This document shows, piece after piece, positions 6,092-13,065 of a stretch of 55,099 nt of DNA. The position numbers and the translations under genes are program-made. Positions within the stretch are counted from its first letter, which is position 1. Each line of letters opens with the position of its first letter. Source of the DNA: a virus; the IMG/VR virus record IMGVR_UViG_3300020473_000035, positions 1 to 55,099 of that record; one strand, 5' to 3'. Under the pieces are notes generated by a model. The model made no database searches. It was not told where the DNA came from and saw nothing but the letters and a program-made list of their open reading frames with translations.

Positions 6092-7168
6092 TTAGCCACC
6101 CAGGATGGTCACCAAGTGCTCGCTAACACGGACGCCGCTGGTAGTGTCGGCTTTGTGGAGCGCGACCACGTTGGGGACCATATCAGCGTCACCCAGGACG
6201 GTCCAGAGCTTCATAGCCACCTCGGAAGGCAGGGAAACGAAGTAATCGGCGAGGTTCTTGATCTGAACGTCGGTGAGTTCCGTCTTGAAGGTTTCAGCCG
6301 CCTCGAACTTCTCGATCATGGCGGCGTGATCGTTGATGCCCCACTCGGAAGTCTTGGCGATCTCGCCGTTGTCCAGCAGATCTTCGATGGTCACTTGCCA
6401 GGAGTAGTTGACCACGAAGTCCTTCAGTTGAACAGCCGCCTCGAAACCGAGGAATGCATTGGCGAGGTTGAAAAGGAGATCGAGATCGCCCTTCTCCTCG
6501 AAAACGCCCGCTGGAGTAGCGGTATCGTTGAAGCGCTTCCAAGAGCGACGAGAAGGATAAACCTTGTTCGGCTCGAAGTCGCTGCGATGCTCCAAGTGGG
6601 TGCGGTTCTGGTTGATGAAGTCCCAAACGACGCTTGCAACCTTGCCATTCGCCCACTTGAGCCAATCTTCGTCAGACGGATCCACGTCGAAGACGGTCCA
6701 GCGGTCGAGTTCGGCGGGATCCATCTCACCGACTTGGTACTGGGCACCGTGCTCGCCACCGTTGACGGCAGCGATGATCAGGGTTTCAGGGTGAAGATGC
6801 CAGCCATTGATCTTGCGGCTATCGGTAAGCTCGAAAAGACCCTGGCGAACCTCCATAGTCGCGCGGTCGACCTCATCCAAGAACAGGACGACGGGCTGCT
6901 CGCAAGCGGTCACGAGCCAATCGGGAGCGTTCCACGTGGTAGCCTTGCGACCATTGATAGCGGTGTCCGCCGTATCTGGCAGACCGAGAAGATCGCCCTC
7001 GGTCATCTGGGAAGCGCGGCGCTCGACGACGGGAAGCTGGCGATCACGGGCGATCATGTAGACCACCTCGGATTTACCGACACCGTGACGACCACGGATA
7101 AGGACGGGCAAACGCGCATCGAGGATGTGGGGGGCGACAGAAAGGAAGGTGGCGAAGTCTACAGCCAT
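6092..7168 (-). CDS. MoxR-family AAA+ ATPase (358 aa)
   Basis: Walker A is G-R-H-G-V-G-K-S (26-33) and Walker B is V-V-L-F-L-D-E-V-D (93-101), followed by sensor-like A-A-V-N (about 134-137) and D-P-A-E-L-D-R-W, typical of MoxR/RavA/CbbQ-type ATPases. The C-terminal 150 residues are helical and not assigned. These ATPases act as chaperone-like motors and usually work with VWA-domain proteins; one lies in the next operon (3792-5063). The phage substrate is unknown. Its own triple-box promoter is at 7212-7265. Confidence 0.9.
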   Translation of the reverse strand: MAVDFATFLSVAPHILDARLPVLIRGRHGVGKSEVVYMIARDRQLPVVERRASQMTEGDLLGLPDTADTAINGRKATTWNAPDWLVTACEQPVVLFLDEVDRATMEVRQGLFELTDSRKINGWHLHPETLIIAAVNGGEHGAQYQVGEMDPAELDRWTVFDVDPSDEDWLKWANGKVASVVWDFINQNRTHLEHRSDFEPNKVYPSRRSWKRFNDTATPAGVFEEKGDLDLLFNLANAFLGFEAAVQLKDFVVNYSWQVTIEDLLDNGEIAKTSEWGINDHAAMIEKFEAAETFKTELTDVQIKNLADYFVSLPSEVAMKLWTVLGDADMVPNVVALHKADTTSGVRVSEHLVTILGG

Positions 7169-7211
7169 GTGGTTTCTCCAGGGGAGTGTGAAGTTTTTAG
7201 CTTACTCTGTA

Positions 7212-7265
7212 AGTATACAGGAAGAAAGAAAGAAGGTCAAGTGTTTTTTGTCAAGAGGGTGTCAA
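7212..7265 (-). promoter_or_regulatory. triple-box promoter for the MoxR operon
   Basis: TTGACA-N5-TTGACA-N8-TTGACC-N17-TATACT. Its -10 region (TATACTTA) matches those at 5090 and 8672 closely, defining a TATACT sub-class alongside the GATAAT sub-class. Confidence 0.87.
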
Positions 7266-7274
7266 GCCTCGATT

Positions 7275-7496
7275 TTACCCATTGCAGGCGGGATGACCCC
7301 AGTTGTTATACTGCCAATCGCTGATCTCTTGATCTTTGCACAGGCTATCAGTCCAGTTGTTCCACGCTTCGCGGCGAGCGGGATAATCGGGATCGCCGTC
7401 GCGCTCCCATCGCTCTTGGATCAGGGGGAGAATGTGAACCTCGAAATATGCACATGCATCCTCGAAGGTCATGACGTAGGGAAGGTTTTTAGCCAT
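7275..7496 (-). CDS. conserved phage protein (73 aa)
   Basis: Start at the ATG at 7496 (MAKNLPYVMTFEDACAYF), seven bases after AGGAG; the longer frame to 7556 is the promoter read as protein. The C-terminal block Y-P-A-R-R-E-A-W-N-N-W-T-D-S-L-C recalls a family of small phage hypotheticals. Acidic, Trp-rich, function unknown. Confidence 0.72.
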   Translation of the reverse strand: MAKNLPYVMTFEDACAYFEVHILPLIQERWERDGDPDYPARREAWNNWTDSLCKDQEISDWQYNNWGHPACNG

Positions 7497-7527
7497 TGGC
7501 GAACTCCTATTGCTCAATGATGGATCC

Positions 7528-7581
7528 ATTATCTCATAGGCGAGAAGAAAGATCAAGGGTTTTTTGTCAGGTAAATGTCAA
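7528..7581 (-). promoter_or_regulatory. triple-box promoter
   Basis: TTGACA-N5-CTGACA-N8-TTGATC-N17-GATAAT with TATGA before the -10. It drives the gene at 7275-7496. Confidence 0.85.
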
Positions 7582-7612
7582 GAGTGAAAAGAGTAGGAAG
7601 AAAGTATTAAAA

Positions 7613-7792
7613 GAGGTGGTGGGGAGTGCCGCTGTCCTCGTCGCGCCACATGACCAGCCGCGTTTTCACTGCCCGCTGTGGGGCGCGCTCACCTAAGCCC
7701 CCATTCCCGAAGGCCTTATTATCCTTACAGTGAGCAAGGGTTCATTCACGGCTTTGAACCCCGGTTTACATTAAAAATCTCCCCACCACCTC
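7613..7792 (-). ncRNA. candidate structured RNA closed by a 14-bp stem
   Basis: The largest gene-free stretch (7497-7835) holds a promoter and this element. GAGGTGGTGGGGAG occurs at one end and its exact inverse, CTCCCCACCACCTC, at the other (7613-7626 and 7779-7792). Inside are a 7-bp hairpin (GGGTTCA with TGAACCC) and a 5-bp GC-rich hairpin (GGGGC with GCCCC). On the minus strand the 3' arm is followed by TTTT, so the element could end transcription after the gene at 7836-8645 or be processed as a stable RNA. It does not match tmRNA, 6S RNA or RNase P RNA by eye. Confidence 0.5.
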
Positions 7793-7835
7793 ATTACAGG
7801 CCACTTTATAGATCGCGCATAATACGCTTTCCTCC

Positions 7836-8645
7836 TTATTTCTTCTTCTTTGGGGTGCGAGCGCGCTTAAGCTGGCGCTCCTCGCAGATAAAGGTTTGCG
7901 CTCCACCGATGGGAAGGAGCTTATAGAGCTTGTTTCCGCGTGCTGCGCTGGTGGGCACTGCGATATTGGTGGCGATCACCATCGCGAGATTGTCTTTGTT
8001 AGGGCAGCTTTGAGATTGTGCGTAGGTCGCACCAGCACCAAGGGCCACCATGCTCCCCACTGCATATTTCGGCTCGGCAAACCACCCAGCGTAGATCTTA
8101 CGGATGAACTTGTTATCAGTCACGCGGTTGTACTCGTCCATAGTGGGAACCATGGAAGTATCAGCGAAATAAGCGGCCACCTGTTTGCCGTAATACCCGC
8201 TGCTGCGGTAGTATGACATGGCAATAGCATAGCGCTCTGCTTTCTCGTCATTCCACGCGGCATACCACTGATCGCGGGCGTCCATAGCTTCATCGCTGTA
8301 TTTCCCCTGGATCTTCTCCAGAATCTCCTTCTGACGCTCGGAAAGGTTGCGGCCGCCCAAAAGCTGGGTTCGGATGCTGCTAACAAAGCGGTCATCCCAT
8401 GAGCCGTTGTCCACAGCGGACACGCGCCCCTTGAGCACGTTGATCTCGTCCAGACCCTCGGCAGGTTCGGGGCGCGTAGCATAGCGCTCTTCCATCTGGA
8501 CGAAGCAGCGACGGCGGCCAGCGGTCAGTGAACCCTTGCGCTTGTAGTGGCTGTAAAGGCTCTCCGCAAAGCTGCGATCCCGGTCGGAAACGTAGTCTTT
8601 CGCGAGAAGGGCAGCGAAGCGGTCATGGTAGGTAGTGCGGGGCAT
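7836..8645 (-). CDS. unknown phage protein (269 aa)
   Basis: The N-terminal half is helical and highly charged (Y-H-D-R-F-A-A-L-L-A-K, then R-S-F-A-E-S-L-Y-S-H-Y-K), with repeated Q-K-E-I-L-E and R-D-Q-W-Y-A-A-W segments. The C-terminal half has a hydrophobic Ala/Gly stretch (V-G-S-M-V-A-L-G-A-G-A-T-Y-A) and ends in a Lys-rich tail (R-T-P-K-K-K-K). No family recognised. Single-gene operon with its own promoter. Confidence 0.72.
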   Translation of the reverse strand: MPRTTYHDRFAALLAKDYVSDRDRSFAESLYSHYKRKGSLTAGRRRCFVQMEERYATRPEPAEGLDEINVLKGRVSAVDNGSWDDRFVSSIRTQLLGGRNLSERQKEILEKIQGKYSDEAMDARDQWYAAWNDEKAERYAIAMSYYRSSGYYGKQVAAYFADTSMVPTMDEYNRVTDNKFIRKIYAGWFAEPKYAVGSMVALGAGATYAQSQSCPNKDNLAMVIATNIAVPTSAARGNKLYKLLPIGGAQTFICEERQLKRARTPKKKK

Positions 8646-8671
8646 GTGGCTCCTTTGATGATTACTCTGTA

Positions 8672-8725
8672 AGTATACAGGACGCGGAAGAAAAGATCAA
8701 GCCTTTTCTGTCAAGAGAATGTCAA
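8672..8725 (-). promoter_or_regulatory. triple-box promoter
   Basis: TTGACA-N5-TTGACA-N8-TTGATC-N17-TATACT upstream of the gene at 7836-8645. The distal box contains the TGA of the gene at 8722-8901 (E-G-S-stop). Confidence 0.87.
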
Positions 8726-8901
8726 GAACCCTCTTCGAGAGCTTTAACGGCGGGCAAAGTCTCCTTTAGGGCGGTGAGAATCTCATCACACTCCTTCAGA
8801 AAGGGATCCATGCCTTGACCGGTAGCACTGTGCTGGACCGTCGCACGGTAGTGCTGGAGCGCGGACCAAAGAATGGAGCGCTGGCGTTCAGAAAGTTCCA
8901 T
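8722..8901 (-). CDS. small helical phage protein (59 aa)
   Basis: Start at 8901 (MELSERQRSILWSAL), eight bases after AGGAG; an ATG at 8922 is too close to the -10. Two helices are likely: residues 3-20 and 33-55. No family assigned. Single-gene operon between two triple-box promoters. Confidence 0.68.
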   Translation of the reverse strand: MELSERQRSILWSALQHYRATVQHSATGQGMDPFLKECDEILTALKETLPAVKALEEGS

Positions 8902-8928
8902 GTTGTAGTTCTCCTTGAGCATGTATAC

Positions 8929-8983
8929 ATTATCCGATCTTTTCGAGGTAAAGTCAACAGAAAAGTTGTCAAGAGAGTGTCAA
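8929..8983 (-). promoter_or_regulatory. triple-box promoter
   Basis: TTGACA-N5-TTGACA-N9-TTGACT-N17-GATAAT. Drives the gene at 8722-8901. The distal box carries the TGA stop of 8980-9285 (R-G-S-stop). Confidence 0.87.
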
Positions 8984-9285
8984 GAACCCCTGACAAGCTC
9001 GTTAAGCCCCCTTGCAAGCTCAATATCGGCTTGCACTTCTGGCTCGGTAAGCCACTCGATAGCACCCTCCGTGATCCCCCAAACGTCCAGCCAAGCGCCG
9101 CCAGGGGTCTGGAAGCGCTCGATAAGCCCCTCCAAAACCAGAATGTCGAGGGTCTGACGAGTCAGATCGTCAGGCTCATCTTCTGGCGCATAGATGTGAT
9201 CGGGGGTGTCGAGGATGCCGGTGAACATGTGGACTTCGCAGGGCGCAAGCTCACAACCGCCGATGTTGAAAAGTGTTTGACTCAT
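8980..9285 (-). CDS. small acidic protein, possible winged-helix fold (101 aa)
   Basis: Residues about 40-80 read L-T-R-Q-T-L-D-I-L-V-L-E-G-L-I-E-R-F, then W-L-D-V-W-G-I-T-E-G-A, which looks like a small winged-helix (helix, L-I-E-R, hairpin, T-x-x-G). That suggests a DNA- or protein-binding role but is a pattern guess. Two copies of the AAGGTTT[AG]TTT motif lie just upstream (9286-9296 and 9315-9325). Confidence 0.66.
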   Translation of the reverse strand: MSQTLFNIGGCELAPCEVHMFTGILDTPDHIYAPEDEPDDLTRQTLDILVLEGLIERFQTPGGAWLDVWGITEGAIEWLTEPEVQADIELARGLNELVRGS

Positions 9286-9325
9286 AAGGTTTATTTGCTC
9301 CGTGGTTGAATGAAAAGGTTTGTTT
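9286..9325 (+). repeat. two copies of AAGGTTT[AG]TTT
   Basis: One copy sits in the leader of the gene at 8980 and one just after the stop of the gene at 9327. Eight further exact copies occur in the window, all in the same orientation (see findings). Confidence 0.6.
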
Positions 9326-9326
9326 T

Positions 9327-10187
9327 CTACTTCTTCAGGCTCTTGAAGTGCTCGATAATAGCGGGGGATTCTCCATTTTCCCAGCCAGCGGGGGGTCGGA
9401 TGCAGTCAGCGGGGACGCCGCCAAGAAGCTCCACCTGAACATAAGTACCGTCGCTCTGGGTATCCCAGCGACCGATGCGCTGACCTTGGCGTCCCCATCC
9501 AGCCGCTGGACTAAACCGGCGGCGATATTCGCCATCGCCGTCATCCACCCAATGATGTGGAAGTTCGCACACTGAATAACCATTGGTGGTGCCCATTTCG
9601 CTCATGCGCTGGGTGAGGATAATATCGTCATGTGAGTTACAATATGCGATCTGATCCCACTTGACTTTTCTGACGATGGCCGGGCACAATCGACGATCCC
9701 AATGCTCTTCGCCGTTCTCGTCGGTGAAATACCCAGAGGTGCGGATGTTGAGCAGAGCGCCAACGCCGATCCTATTGGCGCGAAGGTTCTCCAGCACGCC
9801 AGCCCGATAAACCTTGTTCGCCTCGATCATGGCGGCCATATCTGTTTTAAGCTCCTGGCACGTGCGGCGAGTATGGCCCAACCCCTCATCAGACCAAGCA
9901 CCGTGCTTGTGCTTGCAGTATGAGCACTTGCGGGTAGGTCCGCGCTTGGTGATCTTCTGCTTTGTAAGCGGATTTGTGCCTGTGCGCTTGCCGATCTTTG
10001 CTGCCAGCGCTTCGATGCGGCGGCTATGATATTCGGCTTCTCCGCCGCTTGCGCGGAGTCTGTCGCGCTCGGCCACGTGGCGCTCGAACTCGCTAACCAA
10101 GTGTTTTGTATATGTCGGGCATGAACGCTTATTATGCCCTCGCTGATAGCACACGCTGCATCTAACTGATCCGTTGTAGTTTCCCAC
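9327..10187 (-). CDS. zinc-knuckle protein (286 aa)
   Basis: The N-terminus has a CCHC zinc knuckle, C-S-V-C-x4-H-x4-C, at residues about 10-23, and a second C-x2-C...H...C cluster (K-C-S-Y-C-K-H, later G-H-T-R-R-T-C) at about 87-110. A coiled-coil-like Arg-rich segment lies between them. The C-terminal half is beta-rich, with G-Y-F-T-D-E-N-G and W-D-T-Q-S-D-G-T-Y-V-Q-V-E-L-L. Zinc knuckles bind single-stranded nucleic acid, so RNA or ssDNA binding is the best guess. Similar knuckle proteins occur in other large phages. Confidence 0.78.
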   Translation of the reverse strand: MGNYNGSVRCSVCYQRGHNKRSCPTYTKHLVSEFERHVAERDRLRASGGEAEYHSRRIEALAAKIGKRTGTNPLTKQKITKRGPTRKCSYCKHKHGAWSDEGLGHTRRTCQELKTDMAAMIEANKVYRAGVLENLRANRIGVGALLNIRTSGYFTDENGEEHWDRRLCPAIVRKVKWDQIAYCNSHDDIILTQRMSEMGTTNGYSVCELPHHWVDDGDGEYRRRFSPAAGWGRQGQRIGRWDTQSDGTYVQVELLGGVPADCIRPPAGWENGESPAIIEHFKSLKK

Positions 10188-10235
10188 GATTTAGCTCCCG
10201 GTTGGAGTGAAAGGTTTTTCTCGACTTGATGACCT

Positions 10236-10289
10236 ATTATCTCATAGGCGGAAGAAAAGATCAAGCCTTTTCTGTCAAGAGAATGTCAA
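10236..10289 (-). promoter_or_regulatory. triple-box promoter
   Basis: TTGACA-N5-TTGACA-N8-TTGATC-N17-GATAAT, nearly identical to that at 7528. Drives the zinc-knuckle gene. The distal box contains the stop of the gene at 10286-10579 (D-E-A-stop). Confidence 0.88.
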
Positions 10290-10579
10290 GCCTCATCAAG
10301 CCCGTCCCAGTGGGCATCTACGAAGCGCTTGGTATTCCGCAGTGCGGAAAGCTCTGGATCCTCGCCGTTTATTTTGGCGCTGGCCACCTGTGCCTCACAC
10401 TCACGTGCAAAGGCGCGGATAAACTTGATCAGTGCGATCTTGCCAAATGCCGCTTTCTTGCCTGTGATCTGACCGCCATAGGGCGGGCGCACGTGCCTCT
10501 TGTGAAGCATCAGCGCGATCTTATAGGCATCATCCAACCCTTTGGTGTCGTCGGTGTCGAGCACAATCGTCATTTTCAT
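10286..10579 (-). CDS. small phage protein, unknown (97 aa)
   Basis: Start at 10579 (MKMTIVLDTDDTKGLDDAYK), overlapping the previous stop (ATGA). The body is mostly helical and basic in the middle (F-G-K-I-A-L-I-K-F-I-R-A-F-A-R-E-C-E). Last gene of the operon starting at about 11690. Confidence 0.7.
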   Translation of the reverse strand: MKMTIVLDTDDTKGLDDAYKIALMLHKRHVRPPYGGQITGKKAAFGKIALIKFIRAFARECEAQVASAKINGEDPELSALRNTKRFVDAHWDGLDEA

Positions 10580-10755
10580 ATTACTACCTCCAGTTCCGTC
10601 CATGGATGGAGCGTGTCTTTCCCAGACGCATCCACTGGACCATTGACGAGCTTGTACCAAGTATTGTCATGATCCTCGGCCACCAGAAAGATGCCCGGTG
10701 TGTTAGGATCCTTGAATCTGACGAGATCGCCCACCTTAATAAATCGCGTCTTCAT
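10576..10755 (-). CDS. GDLV-family small protein (59 aa)
   Basis: Translated by eye from the ATG at 10755: MKTRFIKVGDLVRFKDPNTPG, then I-F-L-V-A-E-D and W-Y-K-L-V-N, ending L-E-V-V-I. The six-residue leader before the domain and the ATGA overlaps at both ends differ from the 14-nt arrays. It uses GGC in G-D, where no out-of-frame stop is needed. Confidence 0.76.
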   Translation of the reverse strand: MKTRFIKVGDLVRFKDPNTPGIFLVAEDHDNTWYKLVNGPVDASGKDTLHPWTELEVVI

Positions 10756-10907
10756 GATACCACCTCTATGCCCTCGTAGTGGATGTTATAGCCGCATGCT
10801 GGGCGGCCACTGGCGAACCAGCACACCAGAAAAGAGAGCTTGTGAAGCTCAACGACAACGCCCATCTCGCCGGTACTCTTCCAACGAACCAGATCACCGA
10901 CTTTCAT
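10752..10907 (-). CDS. GDLV-family small protein (51 aa)
   Basis: ATG at 10907. MKVGDLVRWKSTGEMGVVVEL, then F-L-V-C-W-F, ending I-E-V-V-S. Among the most compact members, a useful guide to the minimal fold: three to four strands and no extra helix. ATGA overlaps on both sides. Confidence 0.77.
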   Translation of the reverse strand: MKVGDLVRWKSTGEMGVVVELHKLSFLVCWFASGRPACGYNIHYEGIEVVS

Positions 10908-11074
10908 TGACTCACAACCTCAAGATCACAGGGGGAAGCAATAGTCCTATGTTCAACGTCCAAGCGCTTGACCACATAATCAAGCCCAAGAGGGCAGCTA
11001 TGAAGCCCAACGATCAAGGCGAGTTTCCACCCTTCATATTTGGTTTTAACCTTCACGAGATCGCCGACTTTCAT
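10904..11074 (-). CDS. GDLV-family small protein (56 aa)
   Basis: ATG at 11074. MKVGDLVKVKTKYEGWKLAL, then L-D-Y-V-V-K-R-L, ending L-E-V-V-S-Q. First GDLV gene after two tiny non-GDLV genes. Confidence 0.76.
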   Translation of the reverse strand: MKVGDLVKVKTKYEGWKLALIVGLHSCPLGLDYVVKRLDVEHRTIASPCDLEVVSQ

Positions 11075-11214
11075 AACCTAACCTTCTTCCGGCACAAAGT
11101 TTTGTTTGCTTGCTTCTTGCGATCTGGGTGTCGCCCTCCACCACTGCGATTTCTCGCAAAGGCTTGGACTGCCAACCAGTTGCGCGTTTTCGGGGCTTTA
11201 ACCTTCTTTTTCAT
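11071..11214 (-). CDS. small very basic protein (47 aa)
   Basis: From the ATG at 11214: MKKKVKAPKTRNWLAVQAFAR, then R-H-P-D-R-K-K-Q-A-N-K-T-L. About one third of residues are Lys or Arg, with a K-x-R-N-x-L-x-V core seen in short basic phage proteins. Probably binds nucleic acid. ATGA overlaps at both ends. Confidence 0.65.
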   Translation of the reverse strand: MKKKVKAPKTRNWLAVQAFARNRSGGGRHPDRKKQANKTLCRKKVRL

Positions 11215-11309
11215 AGCACTGGCTCCATTAGGTAGACGAACCACCAACCAAAATACATCATTCCGCCAAGCATGGCGACAGCCAAAAAGTCTTCAAGTTG
11301 CTCTTTCAT
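11211..11309 (-). CDS. tiny membrane peptide (32 aa)
   Basis: From the ATG at 11309, GGGAGAA upstream. One hydrophobic helix (F-L-A-V-A-M-L-G-G-M-M-Y-F-G-W-W-F-V-Y-L) after an acidic start. Function unknown. Confidence 0.55.
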   Translation of the reverse strand: MKEQLEDFLAVAMLGGMMYFGWWFVYLMEPVL

Positions 11310-11315
11310 ACTGGT

Positions 11316-11675
11316 TTATTCTCCCTTCAACATCTTGATGCGGCGGACTTGCGCCAGTGATCCCGTTCTAATCTCGAACTCGCCAAAAGCCTCGGCAGCA
11401 CGCGCACGTTGGCGGGCGCGGAGCTTCATCAGTTCACGGGCTTCTACGCCCGCATTGAACATTTCATCCTCACAACTCACCGGGGAATCTCCCCAGCCAT
11501 CGTGATGGCCGGAACTTTCCGCGAGCAGATCATCGCGAAGCTCGTTGAACTCGTTGATCTCGTCGGCTTGTTCCGCAGTCGGAAGACAGCCGCTCATCAA
11601 CGAATGGGTGTGGGTGTCAAGCGCGGTCATGATCATCTCAAGCTCGCGAGGGGTGAAGGTAATAGTGCGGTTCAT
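11316..11675 (-). CDS. small helical phage protein (119 aa)
   Basis: Start at 11675 (MNRTITFTPRELEMIMTAL) after GAGAGGA. Acidic N-terminal and middle segments, then an Arg-rich helix (M-K-L-R-A-R-Q-R-A-R-A-A-E-A-F). Unknown function; first gene of a seven-gene operon that includes three GDLV genes. Confidence 0.68.
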   Translation of the reverse strand: MNRTITFTPRELEMIMTALDTHTHSLMSGCLPTAEQADEINEFNELRDDLLAESSGHHDGWGDSPVSCEDEMFNAGVEARELMKLRARQRARAAEAFGEFEIRTGSLAQVRRIKMLKGE

Positions 11676-11701
11676 GTGGTCCTCTCTCAAAGTGTGAACC
11701 T

Positions 11702-11755
11702 ATTATCTCATAGGCGAAGGGGGAAGTCAAGGTTTATTTGTCAAGCAAATGTCAA
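11702..11755 (-). promoter_or_regulatory. triple-box promoter
   Basis: TTGACA-N5-TTGACA-N8-TTGACT-N17-GATAAT with TATGA before the -10. Drives the operon 11675 to 10286. The distal box includes the TGA of the gene at 11752-11934. Confidence 0.88.
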
Positions 11756-11934
11756 AGGATCTGGAGATCTTTAGGAAGGAAGGGGCGAGGGTGATTATTG
11801 CTGACCTTCACGTTGCTCATGAAGTATACGTGGCAAATGTTGCCCCACAAGCCAGTTTTTACGATCAGCCCGATAGTTCCCTTTGGAATACCGATACTGG
11901 CGCGTGTAATCTTTACCAAGTCACCGACTTTCAT
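11752..11934 (-). CDS. GDLV-family small protein (60 aa)
   Basis: Start at 11934, giving the 14-nt overlap with its upstream paralogue. MKVGDLVKITRASIG, then G-L-I-V-K-T-G-L and C-H-V-Y-F-M, ending K-D-L-Q-I-L with the TGA in a promoter box. Last of a three-gene array. Confidence 0.78.
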   Translation of the reverse strand: MKVGDLVKITRASIGIPKGTIGLIVKTGLWGNICHVYFMSNVKVSNNHPRPFLPKDLQIL

Positions 11935-12124
11935 TGACTGCCTCCAGATATTTCCAACTGATTTGCCGAACGGGCCACTTAGTAACTCCATTCCACAATA
12001 CCTCGGCAGAGTTATATGCGGGATGGATACCCTCTTTCATCTCATGAAAGAAGATCCTCAACACAACGCCCATACCAAGCCTATCACCGGAACCCGTGTA
12101 TCTCACCAGATCACCGACTTGCAT
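11921..12124 (-). CDS. GDLV-family small protein (67 aa)
   Basis: MQVGDLVRYTGSGDRLGMGVV at the start; L-R-I-F-F-H and S-A-E-V-L-W-N follow. Ends Y-L-E-A-V-N-E-S-R, the ESR being dual-coded with the next start. 14-nt overlaps at both ends. Confidence 0.8.
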   Translation of the reverse strand: MQVGDLVRYTGSGDRLGMGVVLRIFFHEMKEGIHPAYNSAEVLWNGVTKWPVRQISWKYLEAVNESR

Positions 12125-12296
12125 TGATTGTCTCCAATGAATCTATGCGAAAGAAGCGCACGGGCATGCCTTTATAGGTCACGCGCGCATGCTCACCGTC
12201 GAGACAAATGGCAGTTACCAACATCGGTACACCGATAAGAGAGCCTTGGTAGCCACGCGCGATTTTTCGAGGAGTGACCAAATCACCGACTTGCAT
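12111..12296 (-). CDS. GDLV-family small protein (61 aa)
   Basis: Begins MQVGDLVTPRKIARG directly after the upstream TAA. V-P-M-L-V-T-A-I and A-R-V-T-Y-K are the strands. Ends E-T-I-N-A-S-R: the Ala arises because the downstream gene starts M-Q (ATGCAA), another variant of the shared junction. Confidence 0.79.
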   Translation of the reverse strand: MQVGDLVTPRKIARGYQGSLIGVPMLVTAICLDGEHARVTYKGMPVRFFRIDSLETINASR

Positions 12297-12635
12297 TTAA
12301 GCCTCCAGCATAACCCTGTTAATATCTACCGTATAGCCATCATAGTTATCCCATGTACACATATTCCACTTTGAAAAAATCTTCCAAAGCTGGCTTGATT
12401 CCATGGTTTTTAAGACGCCCACATCCCAGATTTTTGTAACCTCTTCGTCAGTAGGGCGATTGTCCATATTTCCGCCCCACTTGTCTCGCATTGTGATCCG
12501 CGCCTGTACCTCGTCGTCAACGCCCAAAAAGCAGAATACGTCCGCCAAAGCGCGGAGCAAAGCGCCCTTCTCGGTTAGATGAGTAGAACACGTTAGCTCC
12601 CCGCTGTAGTAAACCTGTGTAACCCAAAGTCTCAC
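12297..12635 (-). CDS. conserved phage protein (112 aa)
   Basis: The GTG at 12635 overlaps the upstream TGA (GTGA) and gives V-R-L-W-V-T-Q-V-Y-Y-S-G-E-L. The middle is helical (K-G-A-L-L-R-A-L-A-D-V-F-C-F-L-G-V-D-D-E), and W-K-I-F-S-K-W-N and W-D-N-Y-D-G-Y follow. Resembles a family of phage hypotheticals with the same L-W-V-T-Q-V-Y-Y start. Function unknown. Confidence 0.74.
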   Translation of the reverse strand: MRLWVTQVYYSGELTCSTHLTEKGALLRALADVFCFLGVDDEVQARITMRDKWGGNMDNRPTDEEVTKIWDVGVLKTMESSQLWKIFSKWNMCTWDNYDGYTVDINRVMLEA

Positions 12636-12976
12636 GCTGTTGCCCTCTTGGCTTTGCTGTCTGCAAGCATCTTTTCGACCCATGCGCCATCGAACTCGGC
12701 GGCGTATTGGTTCCGCAACACCAGCAGGCTTTCGCCATCCTTGACCTCATTCCGCAGCTTGTAGCCAGGGATCAAGAACTCGGTGCCAGCAGGTGCGCCA
12801 AGAAAAACCTCGCAGATCGCGTAAGGGACGGACTTCCACTTGAAGCGGTTCTCGCCCGTCTTCTTGTCCTTCCAGCTACGCCGAAAACGGCGGAACTGCA
12901 TGTCAACCACGCGAGCCTGGATCATTGTGTCGCTTGTGCGGATCATTACGATGTCGTTTTTGTGAAGATATGCCAT
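12632..12976 (-). CDS. small phage protein, possibly a distant GDLV relative (114 aa)
   Basis: MAYLHKNDIVMIRTSDTM could be a barrel start (N-D-I-V in place of G-D-L-V). A basic, aromatic segment (F-R-R-F-R-R-S-W-K-D-K-K) and a C-terminal helix ending in Lys/Arg follow. GGAGGG precedes the ATG. Assignment to the family is tentative. Confidence 0.66.
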   Translation of the reverse strand: MAYLHKNDIVMIRTSDTMIQARVVDMQFRRFRRSWKDKKTGENRFKWKSVPYAICEVFLGAPAGTEFLIPGYKLRNEVKDGESLLVLRNQYAAEFDGAWVEKMLADSKAKRATA

Positions 12977-13007
12977 GTGCTAAAGCCCTCCTTGACTTTG
13001 TGATACT

Positions 13008-13062
13008 ATTATACGATCTGCGAGCAAGAAAGTCAATCACTTTCTTGTCAAGCAAATGTCAA
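13008..13062 (-). promoter_or_regulatory. triple-box promoter
   Basis: TTGACA-N5-TTGACA-N9-TTGACT-N17-TATAAT, the best -10 of the three-box class. Drives 12976 to 11752. Here the upstream gene stops just before the distal box. Confidence 0.9.
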
Positions 13063-13065
13063 CCC

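Noticed and set aside
6116-7324. 402-codon open frame on the plus strand
   Set aside because: It is exactly antisense to the MoxR ATPase, which has clear Walker motifs; no ribosome site and no family features.
7497-7556. N-terminal extensions beginning M-I-F-x-x-A-Y-E-I
   Set aside because: The same extension recurs at several genes because it is the promoter -35 to -10 region read as protein; starts were moved downstream of the promoters.
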